The notes under the pieces are model-generated. The model ran no database searches and had not been told where the DNA came from. It saw only the letters and a program-made list of their open reading frames with translations. A stretch of DNA of 34,184 bases from Rivularia sp. T60_A2020_040 (GTDB lineage Bacteria; Cyanobacteriota; Cyanobacteriia; Cyanobacteriales; Nostocaceae). The number at the start of each line of letters is the position of its first letter. Positions within the stretch are counted from its first letter, which is position 1. Below are positions 32,836-34,184 of the stretch, one piece after another. The stretch spans positions 1 through 34,184 of the forward strand of contig JACYMD010000008.1 of the NCBI GenBank assembly GCA_015272215.1, in the 5' to 3' direction. Both the position numbers and the translations under genes were made by a program.

Positions 32836-32909
32836 TACCCCTGACAGGACTTGAACCTGTAGAAAACCCGTTTTAAGCGGGTCATGTCTTCCAATTGCAT
32901 CACAGGGGC
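32836..32909 (-). tRNA. tRNA with Leu(UAA) anticodon, class I body
   Basis: Stem ACCCG/CGGGT, loop CTTAAAA (UAA). Acceptor GCCCCTG/CAGGGGT with a G-U at 1:72, discriminator A. The variable region is only TTTCT, whereas bacterial Leu tRNAs have a long variable arm. Confidence 0.8.
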
Positions 32910-32918
32910 TTGATTTGA

Positions 32919-32990
32919 TGGGCGCTACAGGAGTTGAACCTGTGTCAACCTGATTAAAAGTCAGGAGCATAACCGTTCTGCCAAACGCCC
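32919..32990 (-). tRNA. tRNA-Lys(UUU)
   Basis: Acceptor GGGCGTT/AGCGCCC, anticodon stem CCTGA/TCAGG with loop CTTTTAA (UUU), T arm ACAGG-TTCAACT-CCTGT, discriminator A. Regular. Confidence 0.9.
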
Positions 32991-32995
32991 ACAAG

Positions 32996-33069
32996 TCCGA
33001 GTGGCAGGATTTGAACCTGCGACCCTCTGTTCCCAAAACAGATGCGCTGCCAAACTGCGCTACACCCGG
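32996..33069 (-). tRNA. tRNA-Pro(UGG)
   Basis: Acceptor CCGGGTG/CACTCGG, D arm GCGCAGTTTGGCAGCGC, anticodon stem TCTGT/ACAGA with loop TTTGGGA (UGG), T arm GCAGG-TTCAAAT-CCTGC. Regular. Confidence 0.92.
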
Positions 33070-33073
33070 ATAA

Positions 33074-33174
33074 TACTGCTGGTGGGAGTCGTTCGCGTTA
33101 GCGTCTCCCGAAGGGAGAACCCCACAACCTCTGGTTTCTAAGACCAGCGCCTCTTCCAGTTGGGCTACAGCAGC
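33074..33174 (-). tRNA. tRNA with Leu(UAG) anticodon, repeat inserted in T loop
   Basis: Acceptor GCTGCTG/CAGCAGT, stem CTGGT/ACCAG with loop CTTAGAA (UAG), short variable region AGGTT. The T stem GTGGG/CCCAC is intact, but its loop holds about 30 extra bases (33091-33120), a GTTCGCG...GAGAAC palindromic repeat. Gene length is 101 instead of about 74. Confidence 0.8.
33091..33120 (+). repeat. Dispersed repeat in the tRNA-Leu(UAG) T loop
   Basis: Starts GTTCGCGTTAGCGTCTCCCG and ends AAGGGAGAAC; the ends GTTC/GAAC are complementary and CTCCC-GAA-GGGAG folds inside. The same element is at 33358-33386 in tRNA-Asn. Confidence 0.85.
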
Positions 33175-33181
33175 ATACTAA

Positions 33182-33256
33182 TACTCCCGGTGGGAGTTGA
33201 ACCCACACATAAACTGTTTTTGAGACAGTCGCCTCTTCCAATTGGGCTACAGGAGT
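33182..33256 (-). tRNA. tRNA with Leu(CAA) anticodon, class I body
   Basis: Acceptor ACTCCTG/CGGGAGT, stem ACTGT/ACAGT with loop CTCAAAA (CAA), T arm GTGGG-TTCAACT-CCCAC. The variable region is 5-6 bases. The D arm GCCCAATTGGAAGAGGC is nearly the same as in tRNA-Leu(UAG). Confidence 0.8.
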
Positions 33257-33261
33257 ATAGA

Positions 33262-33336
33262 CTGGGAAGGAGGGAATCGAACCCCCAAAACTTCGCATTC
33301 AAAGTGCGACGGCTTTGCCTATTTGCCTACTTCCCA
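33262..33336 (-). tRNA. tRNA-Gln(UUG)
   Basis: Acceptor TGGGAAG/CTTCCCA with discriminator G as usual for Gln, stem TCGCA/TGCGA with loop CTTTGAA (UUG), T arm GGGGG-TTCGATT-CCCTC with one mismatch. Confidence 0.88.
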
Positions 33337-33340
33337 ACAA

Positions 33341-33440
<100 letters not shown>

Positions 33441-33447
33441 ATGAAAG

Positions 33448-33521
33448 CCCCCCAGGTCAGAATCGAACTGACTACCTCCTGTGCTTCAAACAGGCGCTAC
33501 TACCAATTGAGCTACCGGGGG
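33448..33521 (-). tRNA. tRNA-Phe(GAA)
   Basis: Acceptor CCCCCGG/CTGGGGG, stem CCTGT/ACAGG with loop TTGAAGC (GAA), T arm GTCAG-TTCGATT-CTGAC. The discriminator is G where Phe normally has A. Confidence 0.82.
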
Positions 33522-33529
33522 ATAAAAGA

Positions 33530-33599
33530 GGAAAGATGGATATTATCAAACGAACTGGTTCAATTCAGCATCTCAAGCCAGTCATTCCAGCATCTTTCC
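33530..33599 (-). pseudogene. Possible tRNA relic
   Basis: GGAAAGATG (33591-33599 on the minus strand) pairs with CATCTTTCC (33530-33538), spaced like an acceptor stem, 70 bases in all. Inside, CTG-AATTGAAC-CAG could be an anticodon arm, but there is no proper T arm. It fills a tRNA-sized gap in the array. Confidence 0.3.
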
Positions 33600-33606
33600 C
33601 ATGCAA

Positions 33607-33681
33607 CGAGAACGGAAGGACTTGAACCTTCACCATAGCCGATTCGTAGTCTGAGATGTTATCCAGTTACACCACGTTCTC
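33607..33681 (-). tRNA. tRNA-Arg(ACG)
   Basis: Acceptor GAGAACG/CGTTCTC, discriminator G, loop CTACGAA (ACG) on an imperfect stem TCAGA/TCGGC, T arm GAAGG-TTCAAGT-CCTTC. The anticodon stem is weak. Confidence 0.75.
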
Positions 33682-33684
33682 AGG

Positions 33685-33770
33685 CGGAGAGAGAGGGAGT
33701 TGAACCCACAGTGAACTTACATCCACGACTGCGACGGCAAACAGCTTGCTCTGCCAATAGCGACCTCTCC
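33685..33770 (-). tRNA. tRNA with class II variable arm, isotype uncertain
   Basis: 86 bases. Acceptor GGAGAGG/TCTCTCC, D arm GCTATTGGCAGAGC, variable arm GTGGA-TGTAAG-TTCAC, T arm GTGGG-TTCAACT-CCCTC with one mismatch. The anticodon arm is irregular: GCTG/CAGT closes a 10-nt loop TTTGCCGTCG. If GCC is the anticodon it would read Gly, which does not fit a class II body. Confidence 0.6.
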
Positions 33771-33776
33771 ATATAA

Positions 33777-33856
33777 TGGGTCGAGCTGGAATTGAACCAG
33801 CAACCAAAACGGACTGTTTTACAGACAGCTGCCCACACCAATAGGCGAGCCGACCC
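33777..33856 (-). tRNA. tRNA-Tyr(GUA)
   Basis: Acceptor GGGTCGG/TCGACCC, stem CTGT/ACAG with loop CTGTAAA (GUA), medium variable region TCCGTTTTGGTT, T arm GCTGG-TTCAATT-CCAGC, discriminator A. Confidence 0.88.
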
Positions 33857-33862
33857 ATAAAG

Positions 33863-33962
33863 TAGTGCCGACGGGGCTTGTTAGCGGAGCGTGTCCGTCA
33901 GGACATACCCGCAATCTCCTGCTTGAAAGACAGGCGGCTTAACCAATTTGCCGGAGCGCCCA
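33863..33962 (-). tRNA. tRNA-Glu(UUC), repeat in T loop, poor acceptor stem
   Basis: D arm CGGCAAATTGGTTAAGCCG, stem CCTGT/GCAGG with loop CTTTCAA (UUC), T stem GCGGG/CCCGT. About 28 bases of a GTGTCCG-class repeat (33880-33907) sit in the T loop and the normal TTC is replaced by TATGTCC. The acceptor strands (5' TGGGCGC, 3' CGGCACT) hardly pair. Probably inactive. Confidence 0.6.
33880..33907 (+). repeat. Dispersed repeat in the tRNA-Glu T loop
   Basis: GTTAGCGGAGCGTGTCCG followed by TCAGGACATA; folds around GTCC-GTCA-GGAC. Same class as 34060-34087 and 24432-24455. Confidence 0.85.
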
Positions 33963-33965
33963 CAA

Positions 33966-34037
33966 CGCAGAGACGCTTGTTTTGAACCCAGAACAACAGT
34001 TTTGGAGACTGTGGTGTTGCCATTACACCATCTCTGC
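33966..34037 (-). tRNA. tRNA-Trp(CCA) with broken T stem
   Basis: Acceptor GCAGAGA/TCTCTGC, discriminator G, stem ACAGT/ACTGT with loop CTCCAAA (CCA). The 5' T-stem strand CTGGG is followed by TTCAAAACAAGCG, so it has no partner. The same GGTTCAAAACAA occurs in the damaged tRNA-Val. Confidence 0.65.
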
Positions 34038-34042
34038 ATTAG

Positions 34043-34136
34043 TGGCAGTGGCGGGATTTGTTCGCGGAGCGTGTCCGCAAGGACATACCCGCATATCCTC
34101 GGTTATGAGCCGAGTACCTTAACCATTAGCGGGACT
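34043..34136 (-). tRNA. tRNA with CAU anticodon (Met-type), repeat in T loop
   Basis: Stem CTCGG/CCGAG with loop CTCATAA (CAU), T stem GCGGG/CCCGC with a GTGTCCG-class repeat (34060-34087) in the loop. The 5' strand AGTCCCG does not pair with the 3' strand CACTGCC, so the acceptor stem looks broken and the 5' end is approximate. CAU could be Met or Ile(k2C). Confidence 0.6.
34060..34087 (+). repeat. Dispersed repeat in the CAU tRNA T loop
   Basis: GTTCGCGGAGCGTGTCCG followed by CAAGGACATA; nearly identical to 33880-33907. Confidence 0.85.
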
Positions 34137-34184
34137 TAAACAAAAATTAAGCCCAAATAAACCCTAAACTGGCTTTGTAAGCAA

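Overview
This window is a plasmid segment from a cyanobacterium, most likely a filamentous heterocyst-forming one (Nostoc/Calothrix-like). The pointers are the HIP1 octamer GCGATCGC at three places (about 1079, 8375 and 20439), octamer tandem repeats, short dispersed palindromic repeats of the GTTCGCG...GTGTCCG type, a long pentapeptide-repeat protein, a CyRepA1-type replication gene, and a dense tRNA array of a kind known from plasmids of this group (for example plasmid delta of Anabaena PCC 7120; recalled from the literature, not searched). Isotype, family and motif calls are by eye.

Layout. 1-862: 3' part of a group II intron whose reverse transcriptase has lost its catalytic half; it interrupts the replication gene. 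862-4037: 3' exon of that gene, then two paralogous small genes around five 22-bp direct repeats (candidate iterons) and an AT-rich stretch. 4436-11413: a tight four-gene operon, nurA-herA-sbcD-sbcC, the DNA-end-resection set best known from archaea. 11439-12157: a 719-bp segment bounded by 33-bp imperfect inverted repeats around a broken gene. 12242-14749: an 835-residue pentapeptide-repeat protein with seven copies of a linker. 15149-17837: parA-parB and a ParD/ParE-type toxin-antitoxin pair. parB contains seven palindromes at exactly 45-bp spacing. 17954-21657: a DNA2/NAM7-type SF1 helicase, convergent with a small PD-(D/E)xK nuclease-like gene. 22537-24387: a MobV relaxase fused to a Toprim domain, with a large stem upstream (possible oriT). 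24813-25952: gene debris and a decayed IS5-family element. 26243-27323: a DUF5674-type operon divergent from a small ribbon-helix-helix gene, with palindromes between them. 28179-28536: a truncated CoiA-like gene. 28537-32467: a 3.9-kb Tn5053/Tn552-like transposon with 248-bp inverted repeats that read as identical (resolvase, frameshifted DDE transposase, AAA+ partner). 32468-34136: a minus-strand array of 18 complete-looking tRNA genes, one truncated by the transposon and one possible relic.

How it fits together. The replication gene, parAB, toxin-antitoxin pair and relaxase form the backbone of a large, stably inherited, mobilizable plasmid. The nurA-herA-sbcDC operon and the helicase/nuclease pair are DNA-processing cargo for repair or defence. 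The most unusual signals are the phased palindrome array inside parB (candidate centromere), the palindromic repeats inserted in the T-loops of four tRNA genes, Leu-anticodon tRNAs without the class II variable arm, and a transposon whose two flanks do not match.
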